From: Paenibacillus gorillae
GTDB taxonomy: Bacteria > Bacillota > Bacilli > Paenibacillales > Paenibacillaceae
NCBI RefSeq assembly: GCF_000513275.1
Contig: NZ_CBVJ010000027.1
Location: forward strand, 1-64,000
Length of the DNA: 64,000 bases
Reading direction: 5' to 3'
Part shown: positions 43,579-52,960 of the stretch, piece by piece
Numbering within the stretch: position 1 is the first letter of the stretch
Layout of the letters: each line of letters opens with the position of its first letter
Notes under the pieces: model-generated
Database searches by the model: none
Told to the model about the DNA's origin: nothing
What the model saw: only the letters and a program-made list of their open reading frames with translations
Program-made: the position numbers and the translations under genes

Positions 43579-44869
43579 ACTCAGTTTGGCAATGGCACAA
43601 ACACCGGCAGAGCTTGAGAACAGACTTCGCAAGGCCCTCCAAAATGCTCCTGTTCGAAAGAGAAAAAGGAACCGGGCATTGACCTGGATTGCGACTGCAG
43701 CCGCAGCATTAATTCTAATTGCAGGAGCTTATCAATACCCTGCATTCGCTTATTACGGCGGCAAGCTGTTTAATAAAGTCGAGCTGCACACCCTTAGCTT
43801 TGCAGAACTGTCTGAGCAAGGCTACGGACAAACGGTCAATACGAGCAAAACGCTTAAAGATGGCACAGTCATTACGATTAGCGGTGTTATTGCGGACGAT
43901 AACGCATTGTCGATGTACTACAGTATTGATCGGCCTGAAGGTTCTTCTATCTATGACGCCAACGGTTCACACCGCTATGATGTGTGGAAGGTGGAAGGAT
44001 TTCTGACGGATTCGAATGCGACAGAAGGAGGCGGCAATCCTAGCAAAAACGACACTCGCTTCGAAGGCGTACAAAAATTTAAACCGGTTAGTCCATTCGC
44101 CAAAACGTTAACCGTTGAATTCAGTGAATGGCTGGACAATGGGAAACGGGCAGTCTACCCGATCTCCTTCAAGTTTGATGCAAATAAAGCGATGAAGAGC
44201 TTAATCAGTCAGGATATCGGGAAATCCATTGCTGTCGATGGGGGGGCTGTCTATTATGATTCTATAAAGGCTTCGCCAACCTCAACGATTGTGAAGGGGC
44301 ACTATGAAATAGAAAAGGAAATTGGAGGATTTCCGAGATTTGAGGGGAAAAGCAAGCTTTATGTTAATGGAAACGAAGTGATGGCATATTCCAACAGGGC
44401 AAATCTCGATAGTCAATACAAATACAACTTTGCAATGGAATTTGATGTGCTGCCAACGGATAAGATTGAAAGCATTGAACTCGAACTCGTGAATTTCCCT
44501 AGCTATCAAAAAGTAGAGAAGCCTATTTCCTTGGCTTCGCCTTCTGATCTGTCTTTGAAAATTGGCAGTGAAAAGCTATGGATTCGAAGTGTCACTAAAA
44601 CAGCGCAGGGTTATGATATTGTAATTGCCAGAAAGCAATTTACATTTCTAGTGAAGGACGGCTTGTCCGTGCAAGCAGGGGGTCAAGTTGTTCCGGTTTC
44701 ATCCATTTCAAAAGAACGCCCGTGGGATCTGAAGAACGGCAACATTTTGTGGGAGCAGACGTATTCTTTTGCAACGAAAGACAAACCGGAGTTTCTGCTG
44801 GTTGACGGATTTGATTATATCAAAACATACAAACAGAAAATTTCTGTACCTTTATCTGATAAAAAGTAA
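43544..44869 (+). CDS. DUF4179-type membrane protein, probable anti-sigma factor
   Basis: A 441-residue protein with a cytoplasmic N-terminal 46 residues (basic RKRKRNR), one transmembrane helix (about 48-66), and a large extracytoplasmic part resembling DUF4179 (SKTLKDGTVITISGVIADDNALSMYYSI). It matches the RsiV/anti-sigma architecture seen beside sigma genes in Paenibacillus. ATG follows GGAGGTGAT. The external domain may sense an envelope signal. Confidence 0.85.
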   Translation: MTTIEEKLEEHKLSLAMAQTPAELENRLRKALQNAPVRKRKRNRALTWIATAAAALILIAGAYQYPAFAYYGGKLFNKVELHTLSFAELSEQGYGQTVNTSKTLKDGTVITISGVIADDNALSMYYSIDRPEGSSIYDANGSHRYDVWKVEGFLTDSNATEGGGNPSKNDTRFEGVQKFKPVSPFAKTLTVEFSEWLDNGKRAVYPISFKFDANKAMKSLISQDIGKSIAVDGGAVYYDSIKASPTSTIVKGHYEIEKEIGGFPRFEGKSKLYVNGNEVMAYSNRANLDSQYKYNFAMEFDVLPTDKIESIELELVNFPSYQKVEKPISLASPSDLSLKIGSEKLWIRSVTKTAQGYDIVIARKQFTFLVKDGLSVQAGGQVVPVSSISKERPWDLKNGNILWEQTYSFATKDKPEFLLVDGFDYIKTYKQKISVPLSDKK

Positions 44870-44885
44870 AAGGATGACTTGCCGA

Positions 44886-44911
44886 AACCGCGCTGCTGCG
44901 CGGTTTTTTTG
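44886..44911 (+). terminator. Terminator of the sigma/DUF4179 operon
   Basis: AACCGCGC and GCGCGGTT pair around TGCT, then seven T. Confidence 0.9.
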
Positions 44912-44999
44912 TGATAAATCTCATGCTGATTGAGGGCTAGTAGAATAGTTATAAATTATGTTTTCTAGTATAATTGGAAATTAACGGAGGGGGTACAAA

Positions 45000-45533
45000 A
45001 TGAATATCATAGGAAATAGAATCGGATTGTGAAATTTTACAGAAGATGATTTCACTTTCTATAATGAATTGGAGCAAAATCCGATCACACATCAGTATGA
45101 AAACAGTGCACCGGATGATGCTGAAATCCAAGATGATTTTCAAAAAGCGCTCTCTGAAGTCCATGACAATCCGCGAGAGCGTTATGAGCTGGCAATTAGC
45201 TTGAAGGATGATGGAACGCCTGTGGGCCGGATTAGCATTAAGCTAAATTGGTCTGAAATTAGAGAATGGGAGATCGGCTGGGCATTGCATCCGGACTTTT
45301 GGAAAAATGGTTATGCAACTGAGGCAGTTGAATTGCTGATTAGCTATGCATTCAGCGATCTGAACGCACACCGGGTTGTAGCGTATGCCAATACTGAAAA
45401 TGCCGCATCTGAAAAGTTGATGATCCGAGCTGGAATGAAGCAGGACGGCGTGCTTAGAGAAGTCAGAATTTGCAAGGGTAAATGGTGCAATGAGTTTATT
45501 TACTCTGTACTTGAACAAGAATGGGACAAGTAA
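45000..45533 (+). pseudogene. GNAT acetyltransferase with in-frame UGA at codon 11
   Basis: GGAGGGGG and an ATG at 45000 start a frame that reads nine residues after Met, then TGA (45030-45032), and then continues in the same frame as a normal RimJ/RimL-like GNAT to 45533 (WALHPDFWKNGYATEAVELL is the acetyl-CoA loop). At the TGA, relatives usually have Arg (GLRxFTEDD), one base away from CGA. Translation could restart at TTG 45069, but that would lose the first strand. It is most likely a recent nonsense mutation. Confidence 0.75.
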
Positions 45534-45586
45534 AAAAATGATACTGTGCAAGTGAATAGAGCCGTTATATACTAACTATTGGCAAT

Positions 45587-45600
45587 AGAAAACGCTTACG
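45587..45600 (+). promoter_or_regulatory. cre-like site before the GDSL hydrolase
   Basis: AGAAAACGCTTACG matches the CcpA consensus TGWAANCGNTNWCA at 12 of 14 bases, 26 bases before the start codon. Confidence 0.45.
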
Positions 45601-45625
45601 ACTATACATACTGGAGGATGCAATC

Positions 45626-46270
45626 ATGACGACGATTTTATTTCAAGGTGATTCCATTACAGATGGTGCGAGAGGCCGCAGCGAAGATCCCAATCATCTG
45701 CTTGGACACAGCTATGCGTATTTGATTGGGGCAAAGCTTGGCTATGAGCTGGGCGAGAAGCAGCCTTTGTTCATTAACAGAGGGATTAGCGGCAACCGTG
45801 TCTCTGATTTATATGCCCGCTGGAACGAGGATGCCATTGCACTGAAGCCTGACGTGATCAGCATTCTGATCGGCGTCAATGACGCGTGGAGAACGATGAG
45901 CGGAGAGCCTTCCGGCATTACGGATCGTTTTGGCCGCGCTTACAAAGTGCTGCTTGAAGAGACGAGAGAGGTTATGCCCAATACGGGACTGATTCTTCTG
46001 GAACCTTTTATACTGAAAACGGGCGCTACTGAAGAAAAATGGGAGGAATGGCAGGAGCTCGTTGGGCTGTACCAGAACATCACCAGAGAGCTGGCAGAAC
46101 AGTTTGGTGCTGTATTTGTTCCGCTTCAGGCTGCCTTTGACGAGGCGTGTACGCGAGCAGAAGCTGCATACTGGATTTGGGACGGGGTACACCCGACAAG
46201 CGCCGGACATCAGATTATTGCCGATCAGTGGCTGTCTGTTGTTCAGAACAGCAAGCTTGCTATCGGCTAA
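45626..46270 (+). CDS. SGNH/GDSL-family hydrolase
   Basis: A 214-residue esterase-type hydrolase. The four SGNH blocks are present: FQGDSITDG (Ser about 9), GISGNRVSD (Gly), IGVNDAW (Asn about 90) and WDGVHPT (Asp and His about 189-192). No signal peptide, so it is cytosolic. Similar proteins deacetylate sugars or xylo-oligosaccharides. A cre-like site upstream agrees with carbohydrate use. ATG follows TGGAGG. Confidence 0.9.
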   Translation: MTTILFQGDSITDGARGRSEDPNHLLGHSYAYLIGAKLGYELGEKQPLFINRGISGNRVSDLYARWNEDAIALKPDVISILIGVNDAWRTMSGEPSGITDRFGRAYKVLLEETREVMPNTGLILLEPFILKTGATEEKWEEWQELVGLYQNITRELAEQFGAVFVPLQAAFDEACTRAEAAYWIWDGVHPTSAGHQIIADQWLSVVQNSKLAIG

Positions 46271-46300
46271 TAACGGATAAATGTAAGGGATATGATGAGC

Positions 46301-46340
46301 AAAAAGATGGCCTCTGCAGGTTGCAGAAAGCCATCTTTTT
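46301..46340. terminator. Bidirectional terminator between GDSL and EcsC genes
   Basis: AAAAAGATGGC and its complement, with an inner TCTGCA/TGCAGA pairing, form a long stem with A- and T-runs on the two sides. Confidence 0.85.
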
Positions 46341-46346
46341 CTCATT

Positions 46347-47084
46347 CTATTCGGATGTTTCGGTCAATCGGCGAAGCCGGTATGCGTTCATTGCGGATTC
46401 ATTAAGCTCATCGAGGATGGTGTAATTGGCCCAGGCTCCTGCTATTGCTCCAATTCCCGGTAACATCTGCAGTATTTTCCGGAAATCGATGGCGTCGCGG
46501 TACTCCTTCTGGAACGTCTCCCAATCCAAGTTGTTGGCGTATTGAGAATCGGAATAATATTGATTCTTTTCCGTATCCCAATGTTTAATCGAATTCAAGA
46601 GCTTGGCTCGTTGTTCCGGTCCAGAGAAGGCCAATTGAAACACTTTAAGTACAAATACCCGCTCGGAAAATTCATTCGTGTCATATCCGTACCGATGCGC
46701 CAATTCAAACAAAAACTTCATTTTGATAGCAATCAATGCGGGAAAGTCTACGGCATTAAGTAAAAGGCCGCCCGCTCCGGTGCCAGCGCCTTCAGCTACG
46801 GCGATTTTTTGATACAAGGAAAATACACGCTGCGCTTCCAGATCGGCGAGTTCAAGCTTGTCAAATTGCAGCACGGAACTTTGAGGCGTATATTCGGCAC
46901 CAAACAAGGCCGTACGCACGATAGATTTTACAGTGGTTGTGATAACGTTGTGCATCTTGGCAGGTATTATATCATTGATTTTTGTACCAATTGTCTTGGA
47001 GGTTTTCTCCAGCCATCCGGGCGATTTGAATAACTGACGCTCCCAATTGGCAACTTCGATGCGCACTTTTTGTTCATAATTCAT
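46347..47084 (-). CDS. EcsC-family protein
   Basis: A 245-residue protein of the EcsC family (Pfam). Landmarks are a Glu/Trp-rich N-terminus (VANWERQLFKSPGWLEKTS), EGAGTGAGGLLLNAVDFPALIAIK and the glycine-rich end MLPGIGAIAGAWANY. EcsC is linked to an ABC transporter locus in B. subtilis, but its biochemical role is unknown, and no transporter is adjacent here. ATG at 47084 is about 9 bases from GGAGGAG. Confidence 0.85.
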   Translation of the reverse strand: MNYEQKVRIEVANWERQLFKSPGWLEKTSKTIGTKINDIIPAKMHNVITTTVKSIVRTALFGAEYTPQSSVLQFDKLELADLEAQRVFSLYQKIAVAEGAGTGAGGLLLNAVDFPALIAIKMKFLFELAHRYGYDTNEFSERVFVLKVFQLAFSGPEQRAKLLNSIKHWDTEKNQYYSDSQYANNLDWETFQKEYRDAIDFRKILQMLPGIGAIAGAWANYTILDELNESAMNAYRLRRLTETSE

Positions 47085-47236
47085 GTTCAATGTCTCCTCC
47101 AACAAATCTCATTACATTGTACCGGAAATCGCAGTGCTAGGAAACACATATTATCGGCAGGATAGAAATTGAAGAGAACGTTGACTCGGGGCTAAACCGT
47201 GAGACAATAAAGTGAGTAATGGATTAAAGGAGAACA

Positions 47237-47797
47237 ATGGCGATGCAAATGAATGACACTTTTCTGCCTAAAGATAAGCATGATATTGAAAGTGTTGAAG
47301 TACTGTCCGGATTGGAAGGGTCATTGGTGCTTCCTTTATTGCCGAAGTTGCTGGAATGGTTACAGGATTTCAATTGGCCAGTGGCACCAGTAATTGTTGA
47401 TGTAATATCTAAGTACAAGAGCGAAACAATTCCGTACATTCAAGAGATATTATCCATGCGCGATATGATCTGGACTTACAACATCCTAGCATATTTGATT
47501 CAAGATTGGGATACGGTGCACGTTTCAGTATTATCTGCAAGTCTGCGAGAATTGGCGCAAACGATGGATTACGACGAGGGTACTGACTTGCTGGCTATCG
47601 AAACGATGTGGAAGCATCGTCTTATAGAGGAAAACGATGCTAAGGGACTATTAGCGGAGAAGTTGAGTGAGATAGAAGAGACGCTTCAGGGCTTTACATC
47701 TGGACAGATAGCTGAGTTCTCGGATTTAGAGGATGAAAATCTGCTTCGCCGTTATGAAGAAATTGAAGTCTTGATAAGCAGCATAGCTAATCCATAA
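47237..47797 (+). CDS. DUF5071 domain protein
   Basis: A 186-residue cytosolic protein. FLPKDKHDIESVEVLSGL and LPKLLEWLQDFNWPVAPVI match DUF5071; the rest looks like alpha-helical repeats. DUF5071 proteins often occur near polymorphic-toxin immunity genes, but no toxin is seen here. The C-terminal 70 residues (ETMWKHRLIEENDAKGLL onward) appear to be an extension of the core domain. ATG follows AAAGGAG. Confidence 0.8.
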   Translation: MAMQMNDTFLPKDKHDIESVEVLSGLEGSLVLPLLPKLLEWLQDFNWPVAPVIVDVISKYKSETIPYIQEILSMRDMIWTYNILAYLIQDWDTVHVSVLSASLRELAQTMDYDEGTDLLAIETMWKHRLIEENDAKGLLAEKLSEIEETLQGFTSGQIAEFSDLEDENLLRRYEEIEVLISSIANP

Positions 47798-47845
47798 TAG
47801 CTTTTTGGAGGAGGAATTTGATGTATCGTTCCATGTATGCGGTAA

Positions 47846-48169
47846 ATGGACAAGGATTGGCCGGAAGATTACATCAATGATTATTTGATTCCATTCAACC
47901 GCACTGGGCAATTCAGACCGGCAGCTGTTAGAGCGATACAAAGGGAATCCCAGCAAATCGAACTAAAAGGGAAATTAGTTGTCCCTGTATTAGTAGCAAG
48001 AGGGCTTCTTGAAGGCTCGCTAGTATCCGACTCAGACATCACGCGATATAACAGCATATGCCCGCAATTAATAGTTAAGGAATATGCGGCTTCGGACCAT
48101 GATCTTAAAGGTCAGGACAGGAATCAGTTTTATAACGATATTGTTTCGTTTTTAAACGGTATCGACTAG
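47846..48169 (+). pseudogene. C-terminal fragment of an alpha/beta hydrolase
   Basis: A 107-codon open frame matching only the C-terminal third of an alpha/beta hydrolase: WPEDYINDYLIPFNRTGQFR, then VPVLVARG, an Asp region (VSDSD) and a candidate His (SDHDLKG). The nucleophile elbow and oxyanion region are absent. A stop codon lies immediately before the ATG. A GGAGGAGG-led ATG at 47821 opens only a 19-codon frame in another phase. I read it as a gene truncated by deletion. Confidence 0.65.
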
Positions 48170-48316
48170 TTCATTCTTTGTGTGCCCCTCCGAGAAGCAT
48201 GATCTGCATTCACCGATTCAACCAAGCTTCGGCGGGTTTGAGAAAGCGATGGGATTGTAAGCATATTCGCTTAAAATGTCATGATTGTGGTTAAATTGAT
48301 AGTAACCGGAATGAAC

Positions 48317-48351
48317 ATAAAACGGCTGCAAATCATTTGCAGCCGTTTTAT
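48317..48351 (+). terminator. Long perfect hairpin, terminator
   Basis: ATAAAACGGCTGCAAAT and its complement form a 17-bp stem. The arm ends are A/T-rich on both sides, so it can stop transcription from either direction. It separates the hydrolase remnant from the UvrA-like gene. The region 48170-48316 shows no gene. Confidence 0.8.
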
Positions 48352-48462
48352 GTCTGCTTCTGAAAGATAGATAAGGGATAGCCGCTTCGAAACAAAACTT
48401 GCATTTCGTGCGTATAGATTAAACTAGTAGTGAGAATATACAAGATCGGAAGGATGTTAGGC

Positions 48463-50718
48463 ATGAGTGAATCCAATCAGGAGTATATCGTAATCTCCGG
48501 TGCACGGGAAAACAATCTGAAGAACGTAGACTTGCGCATTCCGAAGCGGAAAATTACGATTTTTACCGGGGTATCTGGCTCCGGCAAGTCATCGATTGTC
48601 TTCGATACAATCGCCGCTGAATCGACACGATTGCTGAATGAGAATTTCAGTATGTTTGTGCGCAATTTTTTGCCTCGCGTTCCGCAACCGGATACAGACG
48701 CGATTGAGAATCTGAGCATGGCTGTCATTGTCGATCAGAAGCGGCTCGGCGGCGGATCTCATTCCACAATGGGCACAATTACCGACATTTCGCCGATTCT
48801 CCGTCTTCTTTTCTCCCGAGTAGGTCAGCCCCATGTTGGACAAGCGCATATGTTTTCTTTTAACGATCCGCAGGGCATGTGTCCGGAATGCAATGGAATT
48901 GGCCGCAGATTAGGCATTGATATGAGCAAGGCGATAGACAAGTCGAAATCGCTGAATGAAGGGGCAATCCTGCTCCCGGATTATGCGGTCAACAGCATGG
49001 ACTGGAATATGATTGTTGAGACGGGGGCTTTCGATCCGGACAAGAAGCTGAAGGACTACTCGGATGAGGAAATGGAGGAGCTGCTGTACAGCAAGGCAAG
49101 GAAGGTTCAAATGCAGTTCGCAGGCAAAGCCGTTAACATTACGGTAGAAGGTATTTTTGAGAAGTTCACCAACAAGTACATCAAGCGGGATTTGAAAACG
49201 ATGTCCGAGCGTACCCAGCGTGCGGTTGCACCGTATATTTCCGAAGGTTATTGCTCCAGCTGTCACGGTGCAAGGCTTAGTCAAGCTGCGCTCAGCTGTC
49301 GGATCAATGGACATAACATTGCAGAGTTAGCCTCTATGGAGGTTGGTCAACTCATCCAGGTTATTCGGGAAATCGATAATCCTGTCGCAGCTCCAATCGT
49401 CAAGCCGTTAACGGAGCGATTGCAGCATCTGGTTGATATCGGACTTGATTACTTGACGCTGGATCGTGAGACAGATACGTTATCTGGCGGCGAGTCGCAG
49501 CGCGTCAAGATGGTGAAGCATCTGAGCGGCAGTCTGGTGGATGTCACTTATATTTTCGACGAGCCAAGTGTTGGCTTGCATCTTCGGGATGTACACCGGT
49601 TGAATGAACTGCTGCAGAAGCTGCGCGACAAGGGTAACACCGTAATTGTTGTTGAGCATGATCCTGACGTTATCAAGCTGGCGGATCATATCGTTGACGT
49701 TGGACCTCACGCCGGCAGCCGCGGCGGTACGATTGTCTATGAGGGAAGCTTCGAGGGACTGCTCGAATCCGGTACTTTGACGGGCAACTATATGAAGCGG
49801 CCGCTTCAGCTGAAGCAGGATTGCAGGCAGCCTTCCGGCAAACTGTCTATCAAGGATGCTCAGCTGCATAACCTGCAAAACGTCAGTGTCGATATTCCAA
49901 CTGGAATATTGACTGTAGTTACAGGTGTTGCCGGCTCGGGAAAAAGCACGCTAATAAATGAAGTATTTCTTAGCCAGCATCCCGATGCGATCGTTATCGA
50001 TCAATCGGCGGTAGGCGTATCAACACGCTCTAACCCTGCAACTTATACAGGCATTATGGATGATGTCCGGAAGGCATTTGCCTCAGCAAACAAAGTGAAT
50101 CAAGGCTTATTCAGCTTTAATTCCAAGGGAGCTTGCGAGAATTGCCAAGGGTTAGGTGTCGTGTATACTGACCTTGCATTTCTCGAGAGCGTAAAGCTGC
50201 CTTGCGAAGTATGCGGCGGCAAGCGGTTCAAGGAAGAAGTGCTTGCGTACAAGCTGGATGGAAAATCGATTGCAGATGTGCTGGAGATGACGGTGGAGCA
50301 GGCATTGGAATTTTTCCAGCTGAAAGAAGTTGTGCGCAAGCTCCAAGCGATGAGCGATGTCGGATTGAATTATATTACACTCGGCCAGCCGCTCAGTACG
50401 CTCTCAGGCGGGGAATGCCAGCGCATTAAGCTGGCAAGCGAGCTGCATAAGAAGGGCAGTATCTATGTCATGGACGAGCCGACGACCGGCCTTCACATGT
50501 CGGATATTGGACATCTTCTGGAAATTATGAATCGTCTCGTAGACGCCGGCAATACAGTAATCGTCATCGAACATAACCTCGATGTGATCAGCCAAGCCGA
50601 TTGGATCATCGATATGGGGCCGGATGGAGGCAGCAAGGGCGGACAAGTCGTGTTCGAGGGGACGCCAGCGCAGATTATCCATGCAGAGGAATCGATTACG
50701 GGCAAATATTTAAAGTAG
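48463..50718 (+). CDS. UvrA-like ABC ATPase (short paralogue)
   Basis: A 751-residue protein with two ABC ATPase units: Walker A GVSGSGKSS (about 38-46) and GVAGSGKST (about 491-499), two signatures LSGGESQRVK and LSGGECQRIK, and two zinc-finger CxxC pairs (CPECNGIGRR, CENCQGLGV...CEVCGG). It is about 200 residues shorter than housekeeping UvrA, mainly in the UvrB-binding/insertion region, and belongs to the UvrA2/DrrC-like class often tied to drug tolerance. ATG at 48463 follows GGAAGG by 9 bases. The regulator gene follows 12 bases later. Confidence 0.9.
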   Translation: MSESNQEYIVISGARENNLKNVDLRIPKRKITIFTGVSGSGKSSIVFDTIAAESTRLLNENFSMFVRNFLPRVPQPDTDAIENLSMAVIVDQKRLGGGSHSTMGTITDISPILRLLFSRVGQPHVGQAHMFSFNDPQGMCPECNGIGRRLGIDMSKAIDKSKSLNEGAILLPDYAVNSMDWNMIVETGAFDPDKKLKDYSDEEMEELLYSKARKVQMQFAGKAVNITVEGIFEKFTNKYIKRDLKTMSERTQRAVAPYISEGYCSSCHGARLSQAALSCRINGHNIAELASMEVGQLIQVIREIDNPVAAPIVKPLTERLQHLVDIGLDYLTLDRETDTLSGGESQRVKMVKHLSGSLVDVTYIFDEPSVGLHLRDVHRLNELLQKLRDKGNTVIVVEHDPDVIKLADHIVDVGPHAGSRGGTIVYEGSFEGLLESGTLTGNYMKRPLQLKQDCRQPSGKLSIKDAQLHNLQNVSVDIPTGILTVVTGVAGSGKSTLINEVFLSQHPDAIVIDQSAVGVSTRSNPATYTGIMDDVRKAFASANKVNQGLFSFNSKGACENCQGLGVVYTDLAFLESVKLPCEVCGGKRFKEEVLAYKLDGKSIADVLEMTVEQALEFFQLKEVVRKLQAMSDVGLNYITLGQPLSTLSGGECQRIKLASELHKKGSIYVMDEPTTGLHMSDIGHLLEIMNRLVDAGNTVIVIEHNLDVISQADWIIDMGPDGGSKGGQVVFEGTPAQIIHAEESITGKYLK

Positions 50719-50730
50719 GAGGTATACCGC

Positions 50731-51459
50731 GTGCAAAGTTATAATGACAGCAAACGACTCCGAGATAATGACGATGCGGGCGGTTTGAGGGAGATCTCAT
50801 TTTGTGAAACGACAAGACGTATTATTATCATTAGCCCGTTACCAGCTGTTATTCTTCCATTGGTGATGTCACTAATGGTTCGTTGCTACGATGTATTGAT
50901 CTTTCATCATGAGAATGATCCGATTCTGACAACAATTCCTAGCGACTTATTAATAATTGACCGGTCAAAAGCCGTGTCATTGGAACGGATGAAGGTACCC
51001 TCTTCGATACCGGTACTTTTCTTGCTCGGGGACGAGCAGCAATTGAGAAGTAGTAACGATCACGCAGCACTTGTATGGCCATGTCCGATATTGGAAGCGT
51101 TGGAGAAAATCGAGCAAATGGTGAACCAAAATCAGGAACTGCCTCAGTTGGCTGTACATCATCTGCGTTTTAAAAATATTACGATGGATCTAAAGAGATT
51201 TTCTGTCTATAAATCGGGGAGCAAAATCCAGTTGACCATGAATGAATTCAATTTGCTCAAAATACTTATTTCCGTTGGTGGAGCGGCGATGACCCGGGAT
51301 CAAATTATAGATGAGTTATGCGGTGAAGATTACTTTGGCGGCAGTAACTTCGTCGATGTGCATATTAAAAGCCTCCGGCATAAGCTGGAGGACAATCCTA
51401 AAAGACCAAAATATATAATAACGGTCCGCGGAGTTGGCTACCGGATCTCAAATGATTAA
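50731..51459 (+). CDS. OmpR/PhoB-type winged-helix regulator
   Basis: A 242-residue regulator. The C-terminal Trans_reg_C winged helix is clear (about 145-240: LTMNEFNLLKILISVGGAAMTRDQI... NFVDVHIKSLRHKLEDNP...VRGVGYRI). The N-terminal half is receiver-like but degenerate. A candidate Asp sits in LLIIDRS, and the usual acidic pair is unclear. GTG follows AGGAGG, 12 bases after the UvrA-like stop, so the two are co-transcribed. No histidine kinase is nearby. It may sense DNA damage or a drug. Confidence 0.85.
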   Translation: MQSYNDSKRLRDNDDAGGLREISFCETTRRIIIISPLPAVILPLVMSLMVRCYDVLIFHHENDPILTTIPSDLLIIDRSKAVSLERMKVPSSIPVLFLLGDEQQLRSSNDHAALVWPCPILEALEKIEQMVNQNQELPQLAVHHLRFKNITMDLKRFSVYKSGSKIQLTMNEFNLLKILISVGGAAMTRDQIIDELCGEDYFGGSNFVDVHIKSLRHKLEDNPKRPKYIITVRGVGYRISND

Positions 51460-51466
51460 TGCTCCA

Positions 51467-51501
51467 AACCTTCACGAGTTCCCTCATGAAGGTTTTTTTG
51501 T
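51467..51501 (+). terminator. Terminator of the UvrA-like/regulator operon
   Basis: AACCTTCA and TGAAGGTT pair, extended by GAG/CTC, then seven T. Confidence 0.88.
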
Positions 51502-51593
51502 CTTCATTCTAACTTCATGTGAGAGGGTCGAAAGCAGGATACAATTGTGTTCGGATATACCAAACAAATACAGAAGCAGGGAGCGATTTTTAT

Positions 51594-52529
51594 ATGAAAG
51601 CCATATTAGTAGATGCACAGAAACAAGGAATGGACAAATTTTATCTAGGCACTGTTGAAGAACCTATGATTCGAGAAGGCGAGGTTCTTGTTCAAGTTCA
51701 AGCTGTTCCATTAAGCACATGGGAGGAAGAGATTGCTTTGAATGATGATCAGCTAACGCTGCCTAAGGAAATGAATAAATATAAGGTGAACCTTGGTCTT
51801 GAATTTAGCGGAATTGTAGAATCGGATGGAAAAAGATTTAAAAAAGGAGATCGAGTAATTGGTAGCGTAGATTTATTCGATGATGAGAAGACCATGTCGG
51901 AATATATCTCAGTTAATGAGAATTATCTGGCATTACTTCCGTCCGACTTGTCATTTATTGAAGGCGCTGCGTTGCCAGTTAGCGCCGAAACAGCTTATAT
52001 TGGTTTATTTAAGTTAGCCTGCGTAACCAACAACAAAGAGGTGTTAATTATTGGAGCAAATGGAGGTATTGGTGTCTATGCTATACAATTCGCTAAGGCA
52101 CACAATGCTGTTATAACAGCAATCGGAGGCAAAAACTCGCTTGATAAACTTAAGGCTTTAGGAGCTGATGAAGCCTATTATTACCGGGAGGTATCACCAG
52201 AGGACTTGAATAAAAAGTTTGATATTATTTTTGATTTAGGCAAAACCTTGTCCTTTGATAATACTAAAAAGCTGCTCAAAGAGGATGGCATATTCGTGAG
52301 CTCCAACCCTCAGCTTGATCAGCTTACCCCGCTTACAGCTACTACAAACAATCCTTACTTGTTTGTAGCTCATGGAACAAGTGAAAATCTGGAAGAGATT
52401 TTAAGATACGTAGACTTGAAACAAGTTGCTCCAATGGTTGAAGCAGTATATCCCCTGCAAAATTTCAAACAAGCTATTACGAAGTTCATTCAAGGAGAGC
52501 GCTTCGGTAAGATCATCATCGAATTTTAA
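51594..52529 (+). CDS. MDR-family NADP-dependent oxidoreductase (quinone reductase-like)
   Basis: A 311-residue zinc-free medium-chain dehydrogenase with LGLEFSGIVES (about 65-75), the NADP loop IIGANGGIGVYAIQFA (about 155-170) and IIIEF at the end. It is probably a quinone or enone reductase. The ATG at 51594 follows GGGAG; the longer open frame upstream overlaps the promoter region and is not used. A terminator follows. Confidence 0.9.
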   Translation: MKAILVDAQKQGMDKFYLGTVEEPMIREGEVLVQVQAVPLSTWEEEIALNDDQLTLPKEMNKYKVNLGLEFSGIVESDGKRFKKGDRVIGSVDLFDDEKTMSEYISVNENYLALLPSDLSFIEGAALPVSAETAYIGLFKLACVTNNKEVLIIGANGGIGVYAIQFAKAHNAVITAIGGKNSLDKLKALGADEAYYYREVSPEDLNKKFDIIFDLGKTLSFDNTKKLLKEDGIFVSSNPQLDQLTPLTATTNNPYLFVAHGTSENLEEILRYVDLKQVAPMVEAVYPLQNFKQAITKFIQGERFGKIIIEF

Positions 52530-52560
52530 TACGAAGGAATAGAGAAGCTAAAAGCTTGGA

Positions 52561-52588
52561 GGCTGCCGGAGTGTTCGGCAGCCTTTTA
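52561..52588. terminator. Terminator between MDR and DUF1801 genes
   Basis: GGCTGCCG and CGGCAGCC pair around a seven-base loop, then TTTT. Confidence 0.8.
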
Positions 52589-52960
52589 TTATTTTCGCCA
52601 AAACGTGGAACAGTCTTGCTTGTCCAAAATATTAAATTCGATCATCCGCTCAAGTAAGGCGAAATCTACCTGACGATCCCAGCGGATACGCATTAACCCT
52701 TTGGTATGGTCATAACCGGCTTGAACGATTTCTTCAGAAAAACGATGGATTCCGGCCTCTTCAGGGGCAACTGCCATATGCTGCTTGGCAACGCTAAAGC
52801 CAATAATAAAGGTGTCGTGATCGGTAAACATCGGCTGATTCCACGCGATTTTTGGCATTAGATTGGGAAAGCGGGTCTTTACCCAATTAAAAACCTCTTC
52901 CACACGGTCCCGGTGATCCGGGTTGTCGATACCTGCTAAAAACGGTTCAAAAACCTCCAT
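52589..52960 (-). CDS. DUF1801 / YdhG-like (Fra-type iron chaperone family) protein
   Basis: A 123-residue small protein resembling B. subtilis YdhG/Fra. Landmarks are PKIAWNQPMF, FIIGFSVAKQHMAVAPEE and the C-terminal RIRWDRQVDFALLERMIEFN. The B. subtilis protein was reported as a frataxin-like iron chaperone. The same role here is only a family inference. ATG follows TAGGAGG. Confidence 0.85.
   Translation of the reverse strand: MEVFEPFLAGIDNPDHRDRVEEVFNWVKTRFPNLMPKIAWNQPMFTDHDTFIIGFSVAKQHMAVAPEEAGIHRFSEEIVQAGYDHTKGLMRIRWDRQVDFALLERMIEFNILDKQDCSTFWRK

Noticed and set aside
45030-45032. Selenocysteine at the GNAT UGA
   Set aside because: The position is not catalytic, relatives have Arg there, and no SECIS-like hairpin was seen just after it.
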